From Rubritepida flocculans DSM 14296 (lineage in GTDB: Bacteria > Pseudomonadota > Alphaproteobacteria > Acetobacterales > Acetobacteraceae): a stretch of DNA of 51,436 nucleotides. This document shows, in pieces, positions 1 through 7,299 of the stretch. The stretch spans positions 1-51,436 of the forward strand of contig NZ_AUDH01000024.1 in the NCBI RefSeq assembly GCF_000425365.1. The letters run 5' to 3'. Made by a program: the position numbers and the translations under genes. The notes under the pieces are model-generated. The model had not been told where the DNA came from. It was given only the letters and a program-made list of their open reading frames with translations, and did not search any database. The first letter of the stretch is position 1. Every line of letters starts with the position of its first letter.

Positions 1-212
1 TGCCCGGCCAGCACCGCCTTGCGCCGCGCGCCACCACGCGCCGAAGCGGTGGTCGCCCCCGTCGCCGCACGGCGCGCCAGCGCCTTGTAGATGTAGGAGA
101 TGCTCACCCGGAACAGCGGCGCCACCTCGCGCACGCGCAGTCCGCCGTCCACCGCCGCCAACACGCGCTCACGCAGATCCTGCGAATACGCTTGGCCAGA
201 TCGCCACGTCAT
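1..212 (-). mobile_element. IS630-type transposase, N-terminal part (runs off left edge)
   Basis: The minus strand opens an ATG at 212 and stays open to the window edge, giving about 70 residues. It begins MTWRSGQAYSQDLRERVLAA and continues through a helix-turn-helix with the words REVAPLFRVSISYIYKAL, the DNA-binding N-terminus typical of IS630/Tc1-mariner transposases. The catalytic DDE part would lie to the left, outside the window, so I cannot say whether the element is intact. It sits downstream of cheA on the same strand. The N-terminal family assignment is fairly secure; activity is unknown. Confidence 0.75.
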
Positions 213-267
213 CGCCGCCTCCGGTTTCAGCTCCGGAGACCGATGAATCACGCATCAGCGCCGTGCC

Positions 268-288
268 GGAATCCCCGATCGCGATTCC
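268..288. terminator. Short inverted repeat between cheA and the transposase
   Basis: A 6-bp perfect inverted repeat, GGAATC at 268-273 and GATTCC at 283-288, lies 30-50 bp past the cheA stop. The rest of 213-317 shows no gene. It could be a weak terminator for the Che operon or part of the transposon end; there is no clear T-tract, so the role is a guess. Confidence 0.2.
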
Positions 289-317
289 AGTCGATGTGAA
301 ATGGCTCTGGTTCCTGT

Positions 318-2720
318 CTACACCCCCAGCCCGTCGGGCTCCAGCAGCAGCACCGGCTCGCCATTTCCGAGCACGCCCACCCCGCCCACGCCCGGCGTGC
401 CGGCGAGGGCCGGGTGCAGCGGCTTGAGCAGCAGATCCGTCCGCCGCCCCAGCCGGTGCACGGCCAGCGCCAGCGCGCCTGAGGGGCGGGCCAGCACCAC
501 CACCGCCTGCGCCTCGGCCGGCGGCAGATGCAGCAGCGCCTCCAGGCTCGCCTCGCTGCGCGCGCCATGCGCCTCGCCGGGGCGCAGCACGCTCTCCACC
601 CGGCTGGCGGGCAGCGCATAGGGGTGGCCGCCCGCCTCCACCAGCAGCACGGGCTGGATGGCGGCGGTCAGCGGCAGGTCGAGCACGAAGCGCGCGCCCG
701 CGCCGCGCCGGCTCTCCACCCTCAGGCTGCCGCCCGCCCGGCGCGCCGCCTCCTGCACCACATCGAGCCCCACGCCGCGGCCCGAGGTCTCGCTCACCGC
801 CTCGCGCGTGGAGAAGCCGGGCAGGAACAGCAGCGCGTGGATCTCGGCGGGGCTGAGGCGCGCCGCCGCCTCGGCGGCGACGAGGCCGAGCGCCACGGCC
901 CGCGCCAGCACCCGCTCCTCCTCGATGCCGCGCCCGTCATCGGCGAGGCTGACCACGAGCCGGCCCGGATGGCGCTCGGCGCTCAGCGTCACGGTCGCGG
1001 TGGCGGGCTTGCCCAGGGCGCGCCGCTCCTCGGGCCGCTCGACGCCATGGTCCACCGCGTTGCGGATCAGATGGAGAAGCGGGTCGGCCAGCAGCTCCGC
1101 CAGGCCGCGGTCGAGCTGCACCTCCTCGCCCCGGACGAGGAGCTGCACCTGCTTGCCCTCCGCCTCGGCGGTGGCGCGCAGCGCGCGCGGCAGGCGCAGC
1201 GCGAGGGAGGAGAAGGGCACGACGCGCAGCGCCAGCACCGCCTCGTCGAGCTGGCCGAGCGCGATGGAGAGCCGCCCGCCCGCGCGCTCGGCCGCGCCCT
1301 GGGCGGCGCGCAGCCGCTCCAGCGCCCCGGCGAGCCGCGCCGCCGTTCCGGCCGGCAGCCGGCGCTGCAGCGCGGCCAGCTCCTCGAGCGCGGCGCGCGC
1401 CTCGGGCGCGGCCAGCGCCTCGCCCAGCGCCAGGGCGGCGGCGCGCAGCTCCGCCTCCAGCGCGATCACCGCATCGATCCGGTCCTGCCGCACGCGCATG
1501 GTGGGGGCGGGGGGAGGGGCGTCGGCCGGGGCGAGTTCGAGCAGCGCCGCGCCATCAGGGTCCGCCTCGGCGCGCAGCGCGGCGATCTCCTCGGGCGGAA
1601 GGTCGCTGGCGAGGAAGAGGTCGAGCGCCTCGGGCGGGCCGGCGCTGCCCAGCACCTCGCCCGCGCGGGCGAGGAAGGGCTCGGCCTGCGCCTCGGCGCC
1701 GGGCAGGGGGCCGAGGCGCAGCCGCCAGATGCGCCGCCCCTCGGCCAGCGCGGCGGCGGCGCGGGCATGGGCGGCGGGCGGCAGGGCGGCGGCCAGCCGC
1801 GCGGTGAGCGGCGGGGGAGGGGGGGCGAGGCGCTCGCCGAGCGGCGCGAGCGGACGCGCACGCAGCGCCTCGGCGAAGGCCGCGCGCTGGGCGGGCGCGA
1901 GGGGGCCGCGCCGGGCGAGATCGAGGATCTGCCAGCCCAGGGCGGCGGCCCCCGCATCGCCCAGCGCCTCGCCCGAGGCGGCGAAGTCCTCGGCGGCCTC
2001 GGCCAGGGCGGCGGGCGCGGCCTCCAGCGCGGCGGCGAGCGGCGCGGGGTCGGGCGCGCCGGGCAGGCTGAGTCCCGCCCCTGCGGGCTGGCCGGTCGCC
2101 TCCTCCAGCAGCCGCAGCGCGACGCGCAGCCGGCCGAAGGCGGGCAGGGGCGCCTCGGCCCGCGCGACAGCCTCGAGCAGCGCGGCGAGGCGCGGCAGGC
2201 CCGCCGCGCGCGCGGCCTCGGCCAGCGGCAGGGCGCGGGCGGGCGCCTGCAGCACCGCCGGCAACTCCTCCTGCAGCCGCGAGGCCAGGCTGAGGCGCAG
2301 CGGATCCCCCGCGCGGGGGGCGAGGGGCGGGGCGGCGGCGGCATCGGCATCGCTGGCGCGCCCATCGGCCAGGGCGGAGAGCTCGGCCAGCAAGGCGGCC
2401 GGGGGAGGGAGATCCTGCCGCCGCTCCAGCAGCGCCGCGCGCTGGGCGCGCAGCCTGTCCACCGCCGCGAGCAACAGCCGGCGCGTGGGCGCATCCAGCG
2501 CGCGCTGCCCGGCGCGCACCTGGCCCAGAACATCCTCGGCCCTGTGCGCGAGCCCGCCCATGCCCGTGGCGCCGATGGCCGCCGACATGCCCTTGAGGCT
2601 GTGCATGGCGCGGAACAGCACATCCACGCGCCCCTCGCCGGAGAGGCCTTGCTCCAGCGCGTCCAGGTGCTCGGCCGTCTCGGCGGCGAATTCCTGCCAG
2701 AGCGGATCCTCGGCCTCCAT
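318..2720 (-). CDS. cheA: Chemotaxis-type hybrid sensor histidine kinase CheA
   Basis: 800 residues. Phosphorylates itself on an N-terminal HPt histidine and passes phosphate to CheB and CheY-type receivers in a signalling array. An HPt domain occupies about 1-105 with the acceptor His40 in AMHSLKG. A long Ala/Pro/Leu-rich middle (about 110-400) has an undefined P2-like role. The dimerisation helix starts near 408 (MRVRQDRIDAV). The ATPase domain carries the N box LIRNAVDHG (about 551), the G box SLADDGRGI and TSGRGVGLDVV, and a CheW-like domain ends the protein. I chose the ATG at 2720 because it directly precedes the HPt helix and lies 2 bp after the upstream REC gene; longer readings only add low-complexity sequence. 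Last gene of the cluster. No transmembrane segment, so it is cytoplasmic. Confidence 0.93.
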   Translation of the reverse strand: MEAEDPLWQEFAAETAEHLDALEQGLSGEGRVDVLFRAMHSLKGMSAAIGATGMGGLAHRAEDVLGQVRAGQRALDAPTRRLLLAAVDRLRAQRAALLERRQDLPPPAALLAELSALADGRASDADAAAAPPLAPRAGDPLRLSLASRLQEELPAVLQAPARALPLAEAARAAGLPRLAALLEAVARAEAPLPAFGRLRVALRLLEEATGQPAGAGLSLPGAPDPAPLAAALEAAPAALAEAAEDFAASGEALGDAGAAALGWQILDLARRGPLAPAQRAAFAEALRARPLAPLGERLAPPPPPLTARLAAALPPAAHARAAAALAEGRRIWRLRLGPLPGAEAQAEPFLARAGEVLGSAGPPEALDLFLASDLPPEEIAALRAEADPDGAALLELAPADAPPPAPTMRVRQDRIDAVIALEAELRAAALALGEALAAPEARAALEELAALQRRLPAGTAARLAGALERLRAAQGAAERAGGRLSIALGQLDEAVLALRVVPFSSLALRLPRALRATAEAEGKQVQLLVRGEEVQLDRGLAELLADPLLHLIRNAVDHGVERPEERRALGKPATATVTLSAERHPGRLVVSLADDGRGIEEERVLARAVALGLVAAEAAARLSPAEIHALLFLPGFSTREAVSETSGRGVGLDVVQEAARRAGGSLRVESRRGAGARFVLDLPLTAAIQPVLLVEAGGHPYALPASRVESVLRPGEAHGARSEASLEALLHLPPAEAQAVVVLARPSGALALAVHRLGRRTDLLLKPLHPALAGTPGVGGVGVLGNGEPVLLLEPDGLGV

Positions 2721-2722
2721 GC

Positions 2723-3373
2723 TCAGCCCCCTGCGGCCTGGCGGGCCGCGGCCAGGATCGCCTCGCCCGCGCGCGCGGCGAGATCGGGCGAGAGCGCGCC
2801 CGAGGGCTTGGCCACCGCCCCCCATGCGCCGCGCCGCAGCACCTCCAGCGCCGCGGCGCTGCCCGGCTGCGCGGCGGAGGAGACGACGAGCACCGCCCCC
2901 GGCCCCGTCAGCGCCCATTCGGCGAGGAAGCCCATGCCGTCGAGCCGCGGCATCTCGAGATCGAGCAGGGTGAGGTCGGGCGCCAGGGCGCGCAGGGCGG
3001 CCAGGGCCTCGACGCCGTCCGCCGCCTCGCCCACCACCTCGAAACGCGGCTCCGCGGCCAGGATGCCGCGCAGCAGGCGGCGCATCATCGCGCTGTCGTC
3101 CACGATCAGGGTGCGGATGCGCGGCGGGGCGGCGGCCTCGCCCCCCTCCGCCAGAGCCGCGAGGCGCGGGGCGGCGGCCCGCCAGGCGGCGAGATCCTCG
3201 GCCTCCGCCAGCCCCACCAGCGCCGCCGCCAGGGCGGCATGGCCGATGCCCTCGGCCATGGCGCGCAGACGGGCCAGGCTGCGCCGCGCCGCCTCCGGCG
3301 TCTCGGCCTCCGCCAGCGCCGCGCAGCCCTCGGCGAACTCGGCGCGGAAGGCGGCGAGCAACTCGTCTTCCAT
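2723..3373 (-). CDS. Response regulator with degenerate HPt-like N-terminus and C-terminal receiver
   Basis: 216 residues. Residues 85-216 form a receiver domain with the acidic pair Asp92-Asp93 (IVDDSAMMRRLL), phosphoacceptor Asp138 (LLDLEMPRLDG), and the switch Lys in AVAKPSG. It resembles the receiver half of CheB but has no methylesterase domain. Residues 1-75 are helical and look like an HPt four-helix bundle (LLAAFRAEFAEGCAALAEAE), yet the position where HPt proteins carry the phospho-His (HSLKG) reads ARLRAM, so it is probably not phosphorylated there. The start overlaps the cheB stop (TGATG at 3371-3375) and cheA begins 2 bp after its stop. It is the only stand-alone receiver in this cluster and may serve as its CheY-like output; that is inference. 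Confidence 0.8.
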   Translation of the reverse strand: MEDELLAAFRAEFAEGCAALAEAETPEAARRSLARLRAMAEGIGHAALAAALVGLAEAEDLAAWRAAAPRLAALAEGGEAAAPPRIRTLIVDDSAMMRRLLRGILAAEPRFEVVGEAADGVEALAALRALAPDLTLLDLEMPRLDGMGFLAEWALTGPGAVLVVSSAAQPGSAAALEVLRRGAWGAVAKPSGALSPDLAARAGEAILAAARQAAGG

Positions 3374-4395
3374 CAGCCCGCCCCCCACAGCCGCCGCAGC
3401 CGCGCGCCGAGCACCGCGGGCGAGAAGGCCTCGGCGTTCGGCACGCGGCGGCGCGCGGCCTCGGGCATGCCGGCCACCACCGCGCTCTGCGGGGTCTGGA
3501 CGAAGACGCGCGCCCCGAGCGCGGCGAGCGCCGCCGCCCCGGCCGCCCCGTCCTCGCCCATGCCGGTCAGCACCACGGCGCAGGCGGGAAGGCCGAGCAG
3601 GGCGGCGGAGCGGAAGAGCAGATCGGCCGAGGGCCGCACCGGCCCCTCGCCGGGCGCGAGGCGCAGCCAGAGCCCGCCCGCGCGGCGCAGCAGCACGCCA
3701 TCGGTGGGCAGCAGCCAGGCCTCGCGCGGGGCGAGCGGCTGCTCGGGCCCGGCCGCGCGCACCGCCCAGCCGGCGCGCCGGGCGAGCGCGGCGGCGAGCT
3801 CCCCGGCGAGGCCCTCGGGCATGTGCTGGGCGATGACCATGGGGGCGGGCAGCGGCCCGCTCGCCTCGAGCAGCGCGGCCAGCGCGTCGGGCCCGCCGGT
3901 GGAGGCGGCCACCAGCACCAGGGGCGGGGCGGCCTCGGCCGCAGGGGCGGCGGCGGGGGCGGGGCCGGCGGGGGCGGGGCCGGCGCGCGCCGCCCGCGCC
4001 CAGTGGCGCAGCCGCGCCCGCAGCGCGCGATCGAGATGCGCGAGATCGAGCCCGCCGAGCCCCGTCTCCTTGCTCACGTAATCGGCCGCGCCGGCGGCCA
4101 GCGCGGCGAGCGCGGCCGGGCTCTCGTCCCGCGTGTGCTGGCTGACCATGACCACCGCCGGGGGATCGGGCAGGGCCATGATGCGGCGGGTCGCCTCGAT
4201 GCCGCAGAGACGGGGCATCTCCACATCCATCACCACCACCGCGGGCCGGCAGCGCTCCACCGCGCCGAGCGCGGCCTCGCCGTCCGCCGCCTCGCCGACC
4301 ACGCGCAGGTCGCCCTCCGCCTCGATGATCCGTCGCAGGGCGAGGCGCATGAAGGCGCTGTCGTCCACCACCAGCACGGGGATGGGCGCGCTCAT
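3373..4395 (-). CDS. cheB: Protein-glutamate methylesterase/deamidase CheB
   Basis: 340 residues, usual CheB length. Removes methyl groups from receptor glutamates to reset a chemosensory array. The N-terminal receiver has Asp11-Asp12 and phosphoacceptor Asp57 (VVVMDVEMPRL). An Ala/Pro linker (about 135-160) leads to the esterase domain with the catalytic Ser in AASTGGPDAL, His in IAQHMPEGLAGEL and Asp in LTGMGEDGAAGA, so the triad is complete. The ATG at 4395 overlaps the preceding cheW-like stop by ATGA, and its own stop overlaps the next gene, so the cluster is translationally coupled. Cytoplasmic. Confidence 0.95.
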   Translation of the reverse strand: MSAPIPVLVVDDSAFMRLALRRIIEAEGDLRVVGEAADGEAALGAVERCRPAVVVMDVEMPRLCGIEATRRIMALPDPPAVVMVSQHTRDESPAALAALAAGAADYVSKETGLGGLDLAHLDRALRARLRHWARAARAGPAPAGPAPAAAPAAEAAPPLVLVAASTGGPDALAALLEASGPLPAPMVIAQHMPEGLAGELAAALARRAGWAVRAAGPEQPLAPREAWLLPTDGVLLRRAGGLWLRLAPGEGPVRPSADLLFRSAALLGLPACAVVLTGMGEDGAAGAAALAALGARVFVQTPQSAVVAGMPEAARRRVPNAEAFSPAVLGARLRRLWGAG

Positions 4396-5327
4396 GCCGC
4401 AAGCCCTCGCGGCGCGAGAAGGGGCAGCGGCTCCGCGCCCAGCCGCGCGACGGCGGCGACGAGACCGCCGCCGGCGGGCAGGATCTCGGCTTCCGGCGCG
4501 CGGCGCACGCCCAGCACCTCGCTCACCGCCAGCAGCCATCCGGGCTCCAGGGCGAGGCGGATGAGCGGCGCTTCGCCCCCGGCCAGCACGGGCTGCCCGC
4601 CCAGCGCGCGGCCCGCGTCGCGCACCGGCAGCACCGCGCCGCGATGGGCGGCGAGCCCCGCCACCCCCCGGGCCGCGGCCTCCGGCGGCGCGGGCAGCAG
4701 GCGCTGCGGGGCCAGCACCGCCGCCACCGCCTCGGCCGGCAGGGCGGCGATCATGCCGCCCGCGCGGAACAGCACCAGGGCGCGCTCGGCCCGGGCCGCG
4801 GGCGGGGCGGCGGGGCGATGCAGGGGGGCGGCGGCGAGGGCCGCCGCCGCCTGGGGCGAGGCGAGCCAGGCCTCGAAGAGCCCGAGCGCGGGGGTGGCGG
4901 GGCCGGCGGCGATGCGCTGCGCCGGCAGGCCGATGCGGCGGCCCGCCGCCTGCAGCACCAGCAGCCATTCCGGCACGCCCGTCTCGCCCCCGCCGGCCGG
5001 TGCAGCGAGGTCGAGCACCAGGGCCGGGGCGCCGCCCGCCTCCGCCAGCCCCAGCACGGCGGGCAGGGCGCCGGGGAAGGGCCGCAGCGGAGGCATGGGC
5101 AGGATGTGCTCAGCCAGCGCCGCCGGCACGGCCAGCGCCACCCCGCCCAGGGCGAGGTGCAGCGCCGCTAGCCCCCCCGCCGCGCGGCGCCCGCCGCGCC
5201 CCTCGGCCCGGGGCGCGGGCGGGGCGGGCCCGGAGGGCGGCCGGGGGGGCAGGGGCGCGGGGAGCGCCTCGCCCCCGGTCCAGACGAACCATCCGCCGCC
5301 GGGCAGGGGGCGCGGCGTCTCAGCCAT
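4392..5327 (-). CDS. CheW-like scaffold protein with two CheW-type domains
   Basis: 311 residues, about twice a normal CheW. After a Pro/Arg-rich start (1-50) there are two beta-rich CheW-like segments, roughly 52-175 (ALHLALGGVALAVPAALAEHI) and 183-311 (ALVLFRAGGMIAALPAEAV, then VAGLAAHRGAVLPVRD, a clear CheW core). The first copy is more diverged. CheW links receptors to CheA; tandem forms may bridge or cap array rings. It starts 8 bp inside cheR and ends ATGA-coupled to cheB. The second domain is secure; the first is my reading of a weak match. Confidence 0.75.
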   Translation of the reverse strand: MAETPRPLPGGGWFVWTGGEALPAPLPPRPPSGPAPPAPRAEGRGGRRAAGGLAALHLALGGVALAVPAALAEHILPMPPLRPFPGALPAVLGLAEAGGAPALVLDLAAPAGGGETGVPEWLLVLQAAGRRIGLPAQRIAAGPATPALGLFEAWLASPQAAAALAAAPLHRPAAPPAARAERALVLFRAGGMIAALPAEAVAAVLAPQRLLPAPPEAAARGVAGLAAHRGAVLPVRDAGRALGGQPVLAGGEAPLIRLALEPGWLLAVSEVLGVRRAPEAEILPAGGGLVAAVARLGAEPLPLLAPRGLAA

Positions 5328-6117
5328 GGCCCGCCCCCAGCAGCCCCTCGGCCAGCGCCTCCGCCCCCGGCGGCGCGCGGTCGGTGGGGCCGAGCGCGAG
5401 CACCCCGCCCGGGCGCAGCAGGGCGAGCAGATGGCCGAGCACGCGCCGCCGCGCGGCGTCGGTCAGATAGACCAGCACATTGCGGCACATCACCACGTCG
5501 AAGGGCGCCTCTCCCGGGAGCCCCTGCAGCAGATTGGCGCGGCGGAAGCGCGCCATCTCGCGCAGCGCGGGATGCAGCGCGGCCTCGCCCCCGGCGCCGA
5601 GGAACCAGCGCCGCATCGCGTCCGGCACATGCTCGAGCGGCGCGCCGAGCCCGGGGGCGATGACGCCCCGCGCCGCCGCGCCGAGCGCGGGCCGGCAGAG
5701 ATCGACCCCCAGCACCTCGACCGCGAGGCCGGGGGTGGCGAGCCGCACCTCCTGCGCGAGCGCGGCGAGGGTGAAGACCTCCTCGCCGGTGGCGCAGCCG
5801 GCCGAGAGCAGGCGCAGCGGCCGGCCCTGCGCCCGCGCCGCGGCGGCCAGGGCCGGCAGCCGCGCGCCGAGGGCGAGGCATTGCTGCGGGTGGCGGAACA
5901 GCCGCGTCTGCTGCACCGTCACCGCATCGAGCAGCGCGGCCCAGCCCGGGGCGTCGTGATGCTCGGGGCCCGGCCAGCAGCCGGGCAGCAGAGGCGCGGC
6001 GCGCAGCAGCCGCCCGGCCAGCACCGGCGAGGGCGCGAGCCCGGCGATGCGGGCCAGCGCCTCGCCGGCGGCCCGCAGGAGCCCCGCCTCGGGCGCGGCC
6101 CCGTCCAAGCGCCTCAT
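5320..6117 (-). CDS. cheR: Chemotaxis protein methyltransferase CheR
   Basis: 265 residues from the ATG at 6117. Uses S-adenosylmethionine to methylate receptor glutamates. The N-terminal helical domain ends with VTVQQTRLFRHPQQ, matching the CheR TxFFR region; the SAM site is LLSAGCATGEEVFTLAALAQE-like, and FDVVMCRNVLVYLT is the family signature. The start is awkward: the ATG lies exactly on the edge of a palindromic repeat (6116-6241) and has no Shine-Dalgarno sequence. An in-frame GTG at 6195, preceded by AGGG, would add 26 residues encoded by the repeat. I keep the ATG because the extra residues are repeat-derived. Function is secure, start is not. Confidence 0.88.
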   Translation of the reverse strand: MRRLDGAAPEAGLLRAAGEALARIAGLAPSPVLAGRLLRAAPLLPGCWPGPEHHDAPGWAALLDAVTVQQTRLFRHPQQCLALGARLPALAAAARAQGRPLRLLSAGCATGEEVFTLAALAQEVRLATPGLAVEVLGVDLCRPALGAAARGVIAPGLGAPLEHVPDAMRRWFLGAGGEAALHPALREMARFRRANLLQGLPGEAPFDVVMCRNVLVYLTDAARRRVLGHLLALLRPGGVLALGPTDRAPPGAEALAEGLLGAGHG

Positions 6118-6241
6118 ACCAGCGGCCGCTGATGTCGGCTCCTGAGGAGCCGGCGCGGCCGCTGGTATGCCTTTGTTTTGGCGCGCAGCCGCCACGCCAA
6201 CCCTGCGCGCGATACGGTCGGCATGTCCTGCCGACCGTATC
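6116..6241 (+). repeat. Dispersed nested-palindrome repeat, copy 1
   Basis: Three hairpins in series. First, arms ataccagcggccgc (6116-6129) and gcggccgctggtat (6155-6168) enclose 25 nt that hold a second perfect stem, CGGCTCC TGA GGAGCCG (6136-6152). A T-rich stretch (tgcctttgtttt) follows. Second, gcgcgcag (6181-6188) pairs with ctgcgcgc (6203-6210). Third, a 13-bp stem, gatacggtcggca (6211-6223) with tgccgaccgtatc (6229-6241). The same architecture recurs at 41725-41886 and, reversed, at 45657-45756. Its left edge holds the cheR ATG and its right edge holds the STAS gene stop codon. Hairpin plus T-run would act as an intrinsic terminator on the plus strand. Confidence 0.85.
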
Positions 6242-6563
6242 AGCCGGCGGCGGCGGCGGCGCGGGAGTCGAAGGCGGGGATGATCTTGTCGAACCCGCTG
6301 ATCTCGAACACCTCGCGCACGGCGGGCTGCAGCCCCACCACGCTGAAGCCGCGCCCCGCCGCCTTGGCCTGCTTCGCCGCCTTGAGCAGCACGCGCAGCC
6401 CGGCCGAGGAGACGTAGCGCACCGCCGAGAGATCCGCGATCACGCCGCCCTTCTCGAGCATCGCCAGCAGCTTCGCCTCGGTCGCCGGGGCGGTCGCGGT
6501 GTCGAGCCGCCCGTCCAGCACCGCCACGCCCATCGCGCCTTCGGTCGTTTCGGTGATCTCCAT
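6240..6563 (-). CDS. STAS-domain anti-sigma factor antagonist (SpoIIAA/RsbV-like)
   Basis: 107 residues, one STAS domain. It carries the conserved YVSSAGLRVLL motif, whose serine is the phosphorylation site of partner-switching antagonists, and the N-terminal VAVLDGRLDTATAPATEA strand typical of the family. In the family the unphosphorylated form binds and neutralises an RsbW-type kinase. The kinase gene lies just upstream (stop at 6595, 31-bp gap). A good AAGGAGA site sits 8 nt before the ATG. Its TGA is at the border of the palindromic repeat. No sigma factor is visible in the window, so the output is unknown. Confidence 0.87.
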   Translation of the reverse strand: MEITETTEGAMGVAVLDGRLDTATAPATEAKLLAMLEKGGVIADLSAVRYVSSAGLRVLLKAAKQAKAAGRGFSVVGLQPAVREVFEISGFDKIIPAFDSRAAAAAG

Positions 6564-6594
6564 GCGATGCGTCTCCTTGGGTGTTCCGCGCAGT

Positions 6595-7005
6595 CTAGGC
6601 CTCGAGGGGGAGCGTGCAAACCAGACGGTTGCGCCCCTCCCTGCGCTCGTAGCGGGGGGCGCGCGTCATCTCGCGCAGGAAATGCACGCCGAGCCCGCCC
6701 ACCTCCCGCGTCTCCAGCGGCGCGGCGGTGTCGGGGGCGGCGGCGCCGAGCGGGTCGAAGGCCGGCCCGTCGTCCTCGATCGCAAGTTCGAGCCCCCCCT
6801 CGGCGGGCCGCACGCTGAGGGCGAAGAAGCTGGCCCCGGTGGCGTGCATCGCGACATTGGCCGCAAGCTCTTCCGCGATCAGCGCGAGGCGCATGGCGAC
6901 CGCGGGCGGCAGGGCGGAGGCCTCGGCATAGGCCTCCAGCGCGTCCAGCAGGGTGGCGACATTCCCGGGGCTGGGGGCGAGGCGCAGGTGGAAGGCAGGC
7001 TCCAA
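6595..7005 (-). CDS. RsbW/SpoIIAB-like serine kinase (HATPase_c anti-sigma or switch kinase)
   Basis: 136 residues, a single GHKL ATPase domain. The N box is EELAANVAMHA, the G1 box EDDGPAFDP and the glycine lid GGLGVHFLREM. It has the size and layout of anti-sigma factor kinases that phosphorylate STAS partners. Translation most likely starts at TTG (7003-7005) with GGAG eight bases upstream; no ATG fits the fold. First gene of the minus-strand block that continues into the Che genes, suggesting, but not proving, joint expression. The target could be a sigma factor or another effector encoded elsewhere. Confidence 0.85.
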   Translation of the reverse strand: MEPAFHLRLAPSPGNVATLLDALEAYAEASALPPAVAMRLALIAEELAANVAMHATGASFFALSVRPAEGGLELAIEDDGPAFDPLGAAAPDTAAPLETREVGGLGVHFLREMTRAPRYERREGRNRLVCTLPLEA

Positions 7006-7299
7006 GGCGGGCTCCAGGGGCGAATCGTCCGGACGGGACGGGCCGCGAGGCTAACGCGCCCAGGGCCTCGATGTCCCGTCCCGCGCGCGGGCGCGCGATC
7101 CGGTTGACCCCGAGGGCGCTGCGTGCGGCAAGACTTCTCCAGACCGGCCGCCGCTTGTCGCCTCCGCATGGTGAAGGCGGCGCGGCCGCCGGCGAATGCG
7201 CCCCATATCCGCCGCCTCGCCCTGCTGGAGCGCGAGAGGGAGGTTTGACAGCCGCCTTCCCCGCGGCGGATGCTCGGCGGACAGGGAAGGAGACGGGCC
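7006..7299. promoter_or_regulatory. Divergent intergenic region, rsbW-like / acyl-CoA dehydrogenase
   Basis: About 294 bp without a convincing gene. A TTGACA at 7245-7250 points toward the acyl-CoA dehydrogenase, but the expected -10 place (7269-7274, GATGCT) is poor. The dehydrogenase ribosome site GGGAAGGAGA lies at 7284-7293. I see no operator with clear symmetry. Confidence 0.3.

Noticed and set aside
528-3836. Very long open frame (about 1100 codons) on the plus strand opposite cheA/cheB, plus several like it opposite the helicase (35331-38663), the DctP operon and DnaE2
   Set aside because: High-GC shadow frames; composition is Arg/Gly/Ala low complexity with no domain, while the opposite strand encodes clear families.
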